64,000 bases of DNA, taken from contig JAGNEZ010000031.1 in NCBI GenBank assembly GCA_018003015.1, positions 1 to 64,000 of the forward strand, written 5' to 3'. The notes under the pieces are model-generated. The model saw only the letters and a list, made by a program, of their open reading frames with translations. It did not search any database and was not told the DNA's origin. Of the stretch, positions 31,990 to 42,500 are shown in pieces; within the stretch, counting starts at the first letter, position 1, and the number at the start of each line of letters is the position of its first letter. The stretch is from Phycisphaerae bacterium. GTDB taxonomy: Bacteria > Planctomycetota > Phycisphaerae > UBA1845 > PWPN01. Made by a program: the position numbers and the translations under genes.

Positions 31990-33711
31990 ATGAGACGCCG
32001 CCCCAGTTTCTTCGACCGCATCGCCGCCTTGGTGGCCGGCAACCACGCCCGGCGGGTTTACGAAGGCCTCCAAGCCGCCACCCGCCGGGCAACGGCCGTA
32101 CAGGAACAAGTTCTGTTGGCCAAGATTCGCCGCAACGCGGACAGCGACTTCGGCCGCAAGTACCATTTCGATCGCATCCGCTCGGCCGCGGATTTCACCC
32201 GCGAGGTGCCTATCCTGCGATACGAGGACTTCCACCCCTACATCGAGCGGGTCAAGGCGGGCGAATGGAGTGCCCTGTTCGGCGGACGGCAGCGCGTGCA
32301 CATGTTCGCGATGAGCAGTGGCACCACCGAGCAACCCAAGTACATCCCCGTCACCGACGCCTTCCTGAACGAGTACCGCCAGGGGTGGAACGCATTCGGC
32401 ATCAAAGCCCTGCTCGATCATCCGGTGGCCATGCTCCGCGGTATCGTTCAAGTCAGCTCGCGGATGGATGAAGCCCGCACCCAGACCGGCATCCCCTGCG
32501 GCGCGATCACCGGGCTGATGGCCGCCACGCAGAAGTGGCTGGTCCGCAAGTACTACATCACCCCGAGATGCCTGGCTGAGATCGACGATGCCGCCGCCAA
32601 GCACTACACCATCATGCGGCTCGCGGTCCCGGCCGACGCCGCCTTTGTCATCACCGCCAGCCCGGCCACCCAGCTCAAGCTCGCCCGCACGGCCGACCAC
32701 TGCCGCGAGCAGATCATCCGCGACGTTCATGATGGAACGCTCCGCGCCGACCTGCCCGTGCCGTCGAGCGTCCGAGAGGCGCTCCGCCCACGGCTCAAGG
32801 CCGATCCCCAAACCGCCCGGCGTCTGGAAGCGATCGTCAGGCAGCACGGGCGGCTGCTGCCCAGGCACTACTGGGATCTCGCCTTTCTCGCCAATTGGAC
32901 AGGCGGGACCATGGGCCTCTACCTGCAGGAGTTCCCCGAGTATTTCGGCGATGTGCCGGTCCGCGACGTGGGCCTGCTCGCCAGCGAGGGGCGAGTCTCG
33001 ATCCCGGTGGACGACGGAACGCCGGCCGGCATCCTCGAGGTGACCAGCAACTTCTTCGAGTTCGTACCCCGCGACCGGATGGAGGAGACCTCCCTGCGCG
33101 CGTTCCGCAGCCACGAAGTCGAGGTCGGCCAGGAGTATTTCGTCCTGCTGACCACGTCGTCCGGGCTGTACCGCTACGACCTCGGCGATCTAGTCCGCGT
33201 GGTCGGTTTTGCCGGACAGGCTCCGATCATCGAGTTCCTCAACAAGGGCGCCCATATCTCGTCGATGGCTGGTGAGAAGCTGACCGAACACCAGGTCATC
33301 CTGGCGATGGAGAAGGCGACGACCGCACTGGGGCTGCCGATCGCGAGCTTCGTTCTTGCTCCGCAGTGGGCCGACCCGCCGTACTACCTTCTCCATGTGG
33401 AGCCTCACTCGCACCCAACGGCCGTGGCGGGGGAAGCGCAGCCCACTGGCCACACCGCTGGGGCCGCCCCGGCCGACTGGCTGGACCGGCTGGCGAACGT
33501 GCTCGACGCCCAGCTCCACGCGGTCAACGTGGAGTACGCCGGCAAGCGGCAGAGCGCCCGCCTGGCTCCGGTTCGAAGCCACCTCCTGCGGCCGGGCGTG
33601 TTGGCTGAGCTGGACCGCTGCGAGGCCGACCGGTACCGCAAAGGCAACGAGCAGTACAAGCACCGCTATCTCTATGTTCGACCGGGTGAAGATGCCGCGT
33701 TCTCGGGATGA
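31990..33711 (+). CDS. GH3-family adenylating enzyme-like protein
   Basis: 573 residues from ATG 31990 (MRRRPSFFDRI); upstream in-frame ATGs at 31966 and 31870 are less likely, and no start has a clear ribosome site. GH3 signs are the nucleotide-binding MSSGTTEQPKYIPVT, the central GLLASEGRVSIPVD, LEVTSNFFEFVP, YRYDLGDLVRVVGF and GAHISSMAGEKLTEHQV. In plants GH3 enzymes couple amino acids to jasmonate or auxin through an acyl-adenylate; bacterial homologues are uncharacterised. All adenylation motifs are present, so an acyl-acid amido synthetase activity is likely, substrate unknown. Confidence 0.9.
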   Translation: MRRRPSFFDRIAALVAGNHARRVYEGLQAATRRATAVQEQVLLAKIRRNADSDFGRKYHFDRIRSAADFTREVPILRYEDFHPYIERVKAGEWSALFGGRQRVHMFAMSSGTTEQPKYIPVTDAFLNEYRQGWNAFGIKALLDHPVAMLRGIVQVSSRMDEARTQTGIPCGAITGLMAATQKWLVRKYYITPRCLAEIDDAAAKHYTIMRLAVPADAAFVITASPATQLKLARTADHCREQIIRDVHDGTLRADLPVPSSVREALRPRLKADPQTARRLEAIVRQHGRLLPRHYWDLAFLANWTGGTMGLYLQEFPEYFGDVPVRDVGLLASEGRVSIPVDDGTPAGILEVTSNFFEFVPRDRMEETSLRAFRSHEVEVGQEYFVLLTTSSGLYRYDLGDLVRVVGFAGQAPIIEFLNKGAHISSMAGEKLTEHQVILAMEKATTALGLPIASFVLAPQWADPPYYLLHVEPHSHPTAVAGEAQPTGHTAGAAPADWLDRLANVLDAQLHAVNVEYAGKRQSARLAPVRSHLLRPGVLAELDRCEADRYRKGNEQYKHRYLYVRPGEDAAFSG

Positions 33712-33797
33712 GAAGGCCGCCGTCCGGGACGGGGCGAAAGAGCCTGCCATTCGATTTGACAGCTCTCCAGACTTGGTGTAGGTTTGCGTGTCTCGAC

Positions 33798-33870
<73 letters not shown>

Positions 33871-33949
33871 ATGGGCGTAAGCCCAGCCGAATGCGCGACT
33901 TACGCGTACCTGCCTGAGTCGGGCAGTGCGACCCTGAGAGCCCCACAAA

Positions 33950-33964
33950 CCGGTAGTCTACCGG
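33950..33964. repeat. Near-perfect palindrome upstream of the integrase remnant
   Basis: CCGGTAG (33950-33956) and CTACCGG (33958-33964) are exact complements around a single T. It ends 12 bases before the GGAGG ribosome site of the integrase remnant, so it fits an operator or att-arm site of the former element. Confidence 0.45.
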
Positions 33965-33986
33965 ATTGGGCTCATGGAGGCTGCAC

Positions 33987-34409
33987 ATGCCCGCCAATAA
34001 CCCAAGCTATCGCCACCACAAACCGTCCGGTCAAGCCATCGTTACCATCGATGGAAAGGACTTCTATCTCCGGCCATATGACACGCCCGAAAGCCAGTCG
34101 AAATATGATCGCCTGATCGCCATGTGGCTTGCGGGGGGACGGTGCTTGCCTGAAGGGAAGGACGGTATGCCCCATCTTACGGTCGACCAGTTGATCGCCG
34201 CTTACTGGAAGGTCACGCAGGCGCGTGACACAGCCCGCCAAATCATCGAGGAGTTCGAGGAGGTGCTGAGCTACCACCGCATCACGGTGCCCTCGGATGA
34301 TGCGCAGCGGGCGACGACTCAAGTGCCCCTCTGCATGCCTGAGTGGGACAAACTGCGGGATGGGATTGTCCGGCTGCTGCGGCGGGAAACGACGGTTGGG
34401 AAGAGGTGA
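33987..34409 (+). pseudogene. N-terminal remnant of a planctomycete-type integrase
   Basis: ATG 33987 has GGAGG six bases upstream. The product begins YRHHKPSGQAIVTIDGKDFY, LRPYDTPESQSKYDRLIAMW and LAGGRCLPEGKD, then LTVDQLIAAYW: this opening is characteristic of a large set of planctomycete tyrosine recombinases as I know them. After about 90 residues the text drifts and ends at residue 140 without core-binding or catalytic domain. Together with the adjacent initiator tRNA this marks an old integration site. A small DNA-binding derivative that is still functional cannot be excluded, since the frame itself is intact. Confidence 0.6.
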
Positions 34410-34414
34410 TCGGT

Positions 34415-34513
34415 ATGATCATCGACTTCGTCATCATCGGCGACAACGGCAGATACTGGAGCCCGGGGAGCAGGGCATGGCAGGTGAAGCCGGCGGGCAC
34501 TGCCCAGGATTGA
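34415..34513 (+). CDS. Short hypothetical, possibly broken (32 residues)
   Basis: Starts 5 bases after the integrase remnant, behind AAGAGGTG. The product MIIDFVIIGDNGRYWSPGSR then AWQ resembles the first strand of small planctomycete element proteins of the F-V-I-x-x-x-x-G-R-Y-W type, but stops early. It overlaps the next small frame. Treat as part of the decayed element. Confidence 0.3.
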   Translation: MIIDFVIIGDNGRYWSPGSRAWQVKPAGTAQD

Positions 34514-34701
34514 GCAGTACCCTTGGCACGGAGGTTGAGAACGTGGTTCAGGTGATACAGGTGGTCTCCCGGCGAGAACTCGAGAGGAGGATTCGCCAGG
34601 CTGTCCGGGAGCAACGGGCATCGGAGCGGAGGTTCCGAAAAGCGTGGCGTAAGATGGCCGGCGAGAGCACGTGGCGGGATCGGTTGGTGGAGTGGATGTG
34701 A
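34477..34701 (+). CDS. Small charged helical hypothetical (74 residues)
   Basis: ATG 34477 behind GGGGAG. The C-terminal half is strongly basic and helical (VSRRELERRIRQAVREQRAS, then RRFRKAWRKMAGE). It may be a nucleic-acid-binding protein of the old element or the frameshifted continuation of the 32-residue frame it overlaps. No family recognised. Confidence 0.35.
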   Translation: MAGEAGGHCPGLSSTLGTEVENVVQVIQVVSRRELERRIRQAVREQRASERRFRKAWRKMAGESTWRDRLVEWM

Positions 34702-34802
34702 AGACGGGGCTGATGGCCTGGTCGACATCACTGTCGCAGCCTGCATCCAGTCCTTCCAGGTGAGGCCTGGCCGCGATGGCTAACGAGGTTGCGGTGGCCA
34801 AT

Positions 34803-36161
34803 TCACTTCACGCAGTTCGGATCGGCCGGCTTGTTCGCCCCGCTCCAACACCGCTGAAAGACACCGAAGTCGGACTGGTCGACGTCGTTGTCGTGATCGA
34901 AGTCGGCGGCGACGACGCCTTGGCCGTCCGGCAGAAGCGCACAACCAGATCTATATGGCATGGCCGGGCCGCTGGCACACGCCTCGAGCATAACGAGGTC
35001 CGTTCGGTCCACACGGCAGTCGTGGTTCAAGTCAGCATAGTTGACCCCGCGCCAGGTCGTCCAATCGATGCAAAACGAGAGAAAAGGCCATTCCGGGTAA
35101 GGCACAATGATAAACTCGCCTGCCATCAACTCGCTTTCATAGACGGCCAGACTGCGCACCGGCATGTTCCAACTGTCGAGTGCCCGCCACTGTCTACCGT
35201 TCCAGCGGGCAAATCCCCGTGCCTCCGCACCTCCAGCTGCGCTGAACCCCCCGCTGGCGATCAGCTCACAGTTGTACACCGTCAGGGCATAGACCGGGCC
35301 GTTCAGCCCGTTTCCCAGGGGCCTCCACGTCGAGCCGTCCCAGCTCGCGATGTTGCATGCCTCCTCGCTGCCGGCGAAGGCAAAGGCTCCCCCCGCGATC
35401 AACTCGCCGTTGTAGACGGTGAGAGCACTTATCTGACACAATTGGCAATGCTCACTGCTCAGACCGCTTCCCAAGGGTACCCAGTTCGCGCCATCCCATC
35501 GCGCAACACCGGGAGCCTTGGAGGGCTCAGGAGAATTGAGATTGATGAACTGATTTCCCCCTGCGATCAACTCACCCTTGTAGACTGTCAGGGTGGTAAC
35601 CCCCCATACAGTACCCCCTAGTATGCTCCCTAATCGCTCCCACGTCGGACCGCTCCAACGGGCGACGCAGTACGGCTCTGCGCCACCGGTGGGCCCGAAA
35701 AAAAAGCCCCCGGCGATCAGCTCCCCGTTGTATACCGTCAAGGCATCCACCGAGCCGCGCACCTCGCCGCTGAGCGGTTTCCAGGTTGAGCCATCCCAAT
35801 AAGCATCCCCCGAGATCAGCTGGCCATCATAGACACCAAGGGCGCCCGTGTGCGACTCGCCACCATCCATCGCTCTCCAATTCCCCCAGCCACCATAAGC
35901 CCACAAAGCAGCAAAAGGACGATCAAAAAAACCATCTTGAAAGGCAAACCTCAGCACTAGGAGTGGCGGCTGGGGCCCGGGGCCGTCCGGGTCCCAAACT
36001 GTGCTTGCATCAACCACACCCGAGCCGTTTTCGCGATAGACTTGTAGGGGCAGACACTCGCCGCCACCGTAGCGCGTCTCCCAGTCTCCACACTGTCCAT
36101 GGGACGACGCTTCCATTCCCAGCATAAGGATAACCAGCAAACCCTCCGTCCATTGCACCAT
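34803..36161 (-). CDS. Exported kelch-like repeat protein with dockerin
   Basis: 452 residues. After a signal peptide (LLVILMLGMEASSHGQ) the body consists of about six to seven blades of the form (W/R)W-D-G-x-x-W-x-P-L-G-x-G ... L-T-V-Y-N-G-E-L-I-A-G-G; the phrase LTVYNGELIAGG recurs almost unchanged. This predicts a kelch-type beta-propeller. The end has a dockerin with NHDCRVDRTDLVMLEACASG and DHDNDVDQSDFGVFQRCWSG, closing in KPADPNC. Such proteins bind carbohydrate or partner proteins at the cell surface. It is alone, with no cohesin gene nearby. Confidence 0.82.
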   Translation of the reverse strand: MVQWTEGLLVILMLGMEASSHGQCGDWETRYGGGECLPLQVYRENGSGVVDASTVWDPDGPGPQPPLLVLRFAFQDGFFDRPFAALWAYGGWGNWRAMDGGESHTGALGVYDGQLISGDAYWDGSTWKPLSGEVRGSVDALTVYNGELIAGGFFFGPTGGAEPYCVARWSGPTWERLGSILGGTVWGVTTLTVYKGELIAGGNQFINLNSPEPSKAPGVARWDGANWVPLGSGLSSEHCQLCQISALTVYNGELIAGGAFAFAGSEEACNIASWDGSTWRPLGNGLNGPVYALTVYNCELIASGGFSAAGGAEARGFARWNGRQWRALDSWNMPVRSLAVYESELMAGEFIIVPYPEWPFLSFCIDWTTWRGVNYADLNHDCRVDRTDLVMLEACASGPAMPYRSGCALLPDGQGVVAADFDHDNDVDQSDFGVFQRCWSGANKPADPNCVK

Positions 36162-36594
36162 GGGTGACCTCCTCAGCTCTCAACGCCGCCAGTATCCACA
36201 GACCCGAAGTCAACATGCACATCTCCCGGCTAACTCACCAACTCGGCCGGCGTGCCTTCTTTCACTCCAAGCAATGGGAATCAGCGAGTTGGCCGTGGCC
36301 GTCTGCATACGCCGGGTTTCGAAAGCTCCCGCCAGCAACGGCGCAGTTGGGCCTGTTCCTCGGCCAGCAACTGAGTCTCGCGGGCGGTCTCTGTCCGCAT
36401 GTCCATGTCTCGTAACACCCTTCTGGCCCTCGCTGTGAGTTCCGGTCTGATGCCGAATGTGAGAAGCTCAGCAATGTGACCCACTCTCACAGCCACGGGC
36501 ATCCTGAGCGCCACGCCTTCGAACCGACTACCAGCACCGGCCCGAGCGATGCTGTTTTCGACCGCCATTCACACAGGCAGGTCTGTTTCGGCCG
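36162..36594. other. Gap between two dockerin genes
   Basis: 433 bases. A minus open frame at 36281-36568 (95 residues, with ARETQLLAEEQAQLRRCWRE) has no motif and no convincing start; I leave it uncalled. No terminator hairpin with T-run is visible. Confidence 0.4.
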
Positions 36595-39500
36595 CTACGG
36601 TGCAGCGCAGTCCGGGTCGGCTGGCTTGTCTGAGCCGCTGTAGCACCGCTGGAAGATACCGAAGTCGGATTGGTCGACGTCGCCGTCTCCGTCGAGGTCG
36701 GCGTCCTGGCAGGTTGTCGCCTGGAGCAGGGGAACCTGCGGCCCACTGACGCAGTCCGCCAGATGCCTGTAATCGTCCATGTCTACGTCCTTGTCCCCAT
36801 TGAAGTCGGCCGGGCAACCTCGCGGGCAAACCAGCTCCGCCTTGAAGGCCGGGCATTGCTTGATCTGCACGGTCTGTCGGCCGCTCAGACCCGTGAAGGC
36901 GATTTTGGCTTCGCCCTTGCAGTCCATGGTCGCCAACTTCTGCTCGCCGTTCCTGTCGATGGTCAACGTCGTATCCTTCGGCAGGTTGGACCGGACTGTG
37001 GCCACCAGCTTAGGATTGGCTGGATCGGACTCCTCGTCACACTGGACGTCGAACGAGGTGATCTCCCAGCAGGCCGCCTCAGATTGATCCTGAACGACGA
37101 CGGACTTGTCGGGACACTCTGCAATGGAGACGGTCTGCGTCAGTTCCCGGCGGTCGAGCATCACAGAACCGGAACCTTGACTGTCCAGGGTCATGTACTC
37201 CTGCTGGCCGTTACTGAGAATGCTCAGTATCGTGCCCGATGGTAACGTCGAGGTAACCGTCGCCGTGATCTGGCTGCCGGTGATCGTCGCCGACAGGTTG
37301 ATCTGGTCGCACTTCACCGCCTGGCAGCCGGTGTGATCCACCACAAAGCACGCGGGCGTACCCGGGCAGTCATCCTGGCTGTCCGGAACACCGTCGTCAT
37401 CCGAATCCGGGCTGGCCGTGGCTGAGGCAGGCATGAACAAGGCCGAGACCGGCAAGGCCAGATCGCACTGCGGACAGCCGGCGATCTTCTGGGCAGTGAT
37501 CCGGGTCACCGTGGCCGGTGGCAGTACCCATGGCGTGGCCGGCGACACCTCTGCCAAGGACGGAGTGGTGAAGATACGATCCACCGAGGTGGGCAACCAT
37601 TCTTCCTTCTCGAAGGTCGGGGCGCTGTAGCCCATCACGTACAGCTCGCCCCCAGGACCTTCGTCGATCGACGTGATCGCCGAGGCGAATCCGTTGCAGG
37701 TTGTCCCGCTACGAGCTTCCGGCATCGGCTGCTGAATCTCGAGCACGCCTGTCAGCTGGAGCCAGGCAGCTTGCTCATTGAGCGCTGGACAAGGGTAGTT
37801 GGCATCACCCAACGCGAAGCGATACAGGCGTGTGAGCGGGTCTTGAGGGTTCTTGATCAGGTTCCGGGAATCCATCAAGGAAGTCAGATACAAGGTGCCG
37901 GGGTTAGTGGCCGACAGAATAAGCGATGCAGGGCTGCGGGGAGCCTGGTAGTCATCGGGCAGGCCGCAACCGGCGGTAAGATTGGCCCGGCCGAGTTCCG
38001 CCCCGGTATTGGCGAACAGGAGCAGCCAGTCGTTCTGGTTGTACTCGGTGGCGGTGAGAAGATAGACTTTGCCCGCGGCATCCACCTCGATCTCACGCAT
38101 ACCGCTGAAGTCGCAGCTGGGCCGACAGGTCGCGCCTGGCGACGGCGTGCAGTTCAGACATGGGTTAGCGGCTTGAGTGGCAGGATCACCTGGGTCGAGG
38201 CCGTAGAGCGTCTCCACAGCGAAGCTGCCGCCTGCACCGAGCACCAGCTTGGCTGCGGCCCGGTAGGTGTGCTCGGGAAAGTAAGTGTGGTCAGAGACGG
38301 TTCCGGTCGCTGGCACGTTTACCTGGACCGGCACCACGTAGACATACGCCGGACCGGCGTCGCTGCGCTCGAACGCAGCGTCGGACAAGGGAACACCCTG
38401 ACCGGCGTTGGGATCGATACCCACGCTGACAGTCACGCCAGGACGAGGAGTGTACGCAGCGGCAAGATTTGGACTAACGACCGCCTGGCCGGTGTCGGCA
38501 TCCAGCAGGCCGTGGATACTGTGGACCACGTACACCTTGCCGTTGCCGTCGCGGACCAGTCGGCTGGCTCCGTGGGTACAATCAGTCGCGCCCGGTGGGC
38601 AAACCACTAACTGACCGGCAGTCTTGCAGGTACCGCGCTGGCTGAGGCCGTACAAGCGGTCATCCTGCCGTACCGGGTCGTCGGGCTTGCCCAGGACGAT
38701 CAGTGAGTCCGTCGGCAGTTGCGTCAGCTTTCGCGATACCGCGGCCACACGAACCTTGTCCGCCGGTCCCGCGGAAGGACTTACGCACGAGACCGATCCG
38801 CAGGACGAACCGTCTCCCTTGTACGCGCCTCCTGCGGTCAGGCAATCGCCTTCAGTCCCTTCTGCACATGTGCCATCTTTGCAGCAGGCGCCAGTCTTCC
38901 GATTCGAGCAGAAGTTGAAACTTGAGTTGGCTATCATCTCCCAAGCAGCCACATCGCCCAGGCTCAGGTAGCCGTCGTCGCTGAGGTCCAGGCAGAACTT
39001 GCCGAACGGCACCGCTTGACCTGTCTCCGCCAAAAGAACCAGCAAGTCGAAGATCGTCGCCGTCGAATCCTTATCGAAGGTCGAACACACCGTCTGGCAG
39101 TAGACCCGCGGATCAAAATCGTCGATCCAGACCGTCGCCGACAGCGGCTCGTTCGCGCCATCCTGCCCGCCCACCAGCTCCAATTCGACGAATGTGCCCT
39201 TGATGAAATCGAGGTCGTAAGCCTGGCCATCGAGATCCACGCCTCGTCGCGGGAAGCGACCGGTGAAGAACGCGAGAGCAGTACTTCCTACGCCGCCCGG
39301 TTGACCTGCCGGCGGCGGGTATAGCTCGGCGATCTTGACGTTCTCCTTGCTTACCTCCGAGTTGCTGCTGAGATACACGTTGATCTTCGTTCCCGGTGAC
39401 ACCTCACAGAACAGGTACTTGAAGAAGACTACGAGCGTCGGCTCGCTCATCTTGGCAAAGGAGGCCTTGGCGGCCACCGAGCGCGTCGGTATCTTCAGCG

Positions 39501-42500
39501 GCAGTCCGGTGGTCATATCCACCTTTCTCGTGGTCATGGCCATGACCCCGCTACCCGTGAAGTTGCCAGCCTCCTCCTTGGGCATACGCCGGACTTCACC
39601 GCCCCTGCATTGGGTCGGATCGGGACCACCGCAACTGCCGGTGCACAGGCAATTGGGCTTCGGATCGGCAGCATCCACGTTCCGGAATCGCACCCGCGGA
39701 ACGTTATAGAATTCCGTGTCGTCTTCCATCGTGACGATGCCCAGCGAAAAGCCCAGCAGAGGCCAATCCACGATGCGGGCGCCGTTGTTGAAGTAGCCGG
39801 GCTTCTGCGGGTCCGGTCGCAACGGCTGGCCGCCAGGGTCTGTCAGATTGCGGTAGTAGAGCTTCTGCAAGCCGGTGTTCAAGGTCGCCCCATCTGCCAC
39901 TACAAGATCCTTGACATACAGAACTTCGGAAGGATCAGGGTTATCCTGGTCCAAATACCTGTCCTGGAAGTTGAAGCGGTTGGTCAGGTTCAGCTTGGCA
40001 CCGCTGGTGCACTTAGGCTCCCGGACCAGTTCCAGTCGCTCCAGCGTCCAAGACTGCGGGCTGAACTCCGGAACGCCGTCTATCTGGTACGGACCGGAGC
40101 CTGCCGAAGGATTGGTCACGTCCTTACCGCGGCATTCGAACAGCCCTCCGCGCTCCAGGCCCTGGCCCTCAGTGACGGTGACACACAGCCAGTTGCAGCC
40201 GATCTGATTCTGATCAAACAACCGTGGGTCAAAATCCAGATAGCGGTCGCCGTAAGCGTGGATCACGTTGCCGCTCACCTGCACGGATCCTTCAACAAAG
40301 AACTGGCCGACGGGCGTGCCTGCTTCCGCCACGATTACACTGTTGTAGATCTCCGCGCTATCGTTGAAACTCCCTCGAGTAATGGTAATCCGGGTGTTCT
40401 GAATCTTGGCTGAGTCCTTGGCGATGAGAGACCCATGACTCGTTAGAGAACCACGGCACAAATCCACACCAGCGGTCCCCGCCGCGTCGCAGACGTGCTC
40501 CGGCGGAGTGCAGCCGCCGGTGGATTGGCACCCAGGGGCGAGCAGGTCAATAGTCGCCTGATCCTGTACGTACAGCGCCGCGGCCTCCTCCACTGTGAGC
40601 CGTCCGTTGCCGATTATCTCGGAGGAATTCCCCAGGAGTAGCGAACTGTCTACGGTGACCGAGTTGTCCGATCCCAAATAAATAACACTATTCGCGACTA
40701 TCGCGCCGCTGATTTTATCTACCGTGCTATTGTGCATCGCCAGCGAGGTTGAGTCCAAGTAGAGACCGCCACCCTCCCTTGCTAAGTTCTGGCTGAAAGC
40801 ACAGTTGGTCAGTATCGTTGGACCAGGCCCATTGTACATTCCTCCACCAACCGACTGAGCGACGACATCGGCTCCAGCTACGTTGTCTGCAAAGGTGCAG
40901 TACTCTAGTGTTGCGCTGCCAGCATTGTATAACCCTCCACCAGCAGAGAAAGCCGAGTTCTCGATCGTCCAGTTTCCATTAAAGGTGCAGGCGGTTAACA
41001 TCGCACTTCCCTGGCTGTACATTCCGCCGCCGTAGGACGTCATATGAGTGGCTGTATTCCTGGAAAACGTGCAGCGTCTCAGTACCGGGCTACCGCGACT
41101 ATATAGCCCGCCGCCCTGCCCCCCCGAGTTACTCTCGAAAACACAGTCGGTCAACGTAGGGCTACCTGCCTCGCTGGACATTCCTCCGCCCGCAGCCTCG
41201 CCATCTGCAACATTGCTAAAGAAGGCGCAGTCGGTCAACGCTGGGTTGCCAGATGCGTTGTACATTCCACCGCCCTCCCCGTCACGTGCATGGTTGCCAG
41301 TAAACGTGCAGGCGACTAGCGTCGGACTTCCGGAGCCGTTGTGAAAGCCCCCCCCGTAAACACCATAAAGACCTTGGCCATTCCGATCAAAAGTGCAGTT
41401 GCGCAACACTGGTTTCCCAGAATCATTGTACATCCCACCACCCCGCCACGATGTGTTTTCGTTGCATAGGCAGTCCGTCAACACTGGGTTACCAGATCCG
41501 TTGTACATTCCACCACCCTGCCCAGGCCCCACGTTGTTGCTGATGAACATGCACTGCATGAGCTCCGGGTTACCGGAGTCGTTATAGACCCCTCCACCAG
41601 TAGCGCCGTCGACCCCGTTGGCGATGAATGTGCAAGCCACTAACGTCGGGCTGGATGATTGAATGTGGAGTCCGCCACCACCCCCATTGAAATCAGGCAA
41701 GTTGCCGGCGAAAACACAGCCGGTCGCACTCAAGCTGCAAGACAATACGTACACGCCGCCACCACGAATAGCCTGGTTCTCGCTGAACGTGCATCCATCG
41801 AGAACCACAGAACCGAACTCGCAGAACAGTCCGCCGCCTTCTGCGGCGAAGTTGCCCACAACCATGCATTTTCTGATCATGACGGTGCTTGATCCGCAGT
41901 ACAGGCCGGCGCCATCTGGAGCACAACCGTGTGTTATGGTCACGCCTTCGATGGCAGCTCCAGGTTCAGGAATTGACTGGAGGATGAAGCCGCGGCGCCA
42001 GCCCTGGGTTGTCCCCTGACAGTCGATCACTGTTCCGGCAACAACGGTCGGGTTCTCAGGTCTAGTGCTACGCACGGTGATTGCTTTGCCCTTGAAGTCG
42101 ATGTCGCGATTCCCCTCTCCCGTGTACGTTCCCGGGCTGAGCACGATCTCGTCGCCAGCGTTAGCGGCGTCGATGGCGGATTGAATGGTGCAGTAGATTG
42201 AGCCTGTTCTGAGATTCATGACAGATGGCTGTTCAGGTGTGCAAGAGCTCTCCTCGAAACACGCGAAGTGGAACGTCCTGTCGTAGCTGGTTGTCCAGCT
42301 CTGGGCCGTGAAGTCGTCCTCCATGGCGTACGCCTCGAACTCGAGTGGCTCGCCGGACTCGACGGTTACCTCCGCCAACTGAGTCTGAGGTCCCACCTCC
42401 GTGAGGAGCACCCCGTTTCTCTTGATTCTGAAGTAGTAGTCCTCGGCATTGCCGATGGGGCTGCCCGTAATCGACACGCTGAGTTGCAGGGCCACCCACG

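Noticed and set aside
36281-36568. 95-residue minus frame between two dockerin genes
   Set aside because: No ribosome site and no motif; composition does not differ from chance frames around it.
40700-42200. CRISPR-like array
   Set aside because: Regular repeats here are in-frame codons of a beta-helix protein with no constant spacer length and no cas genes.
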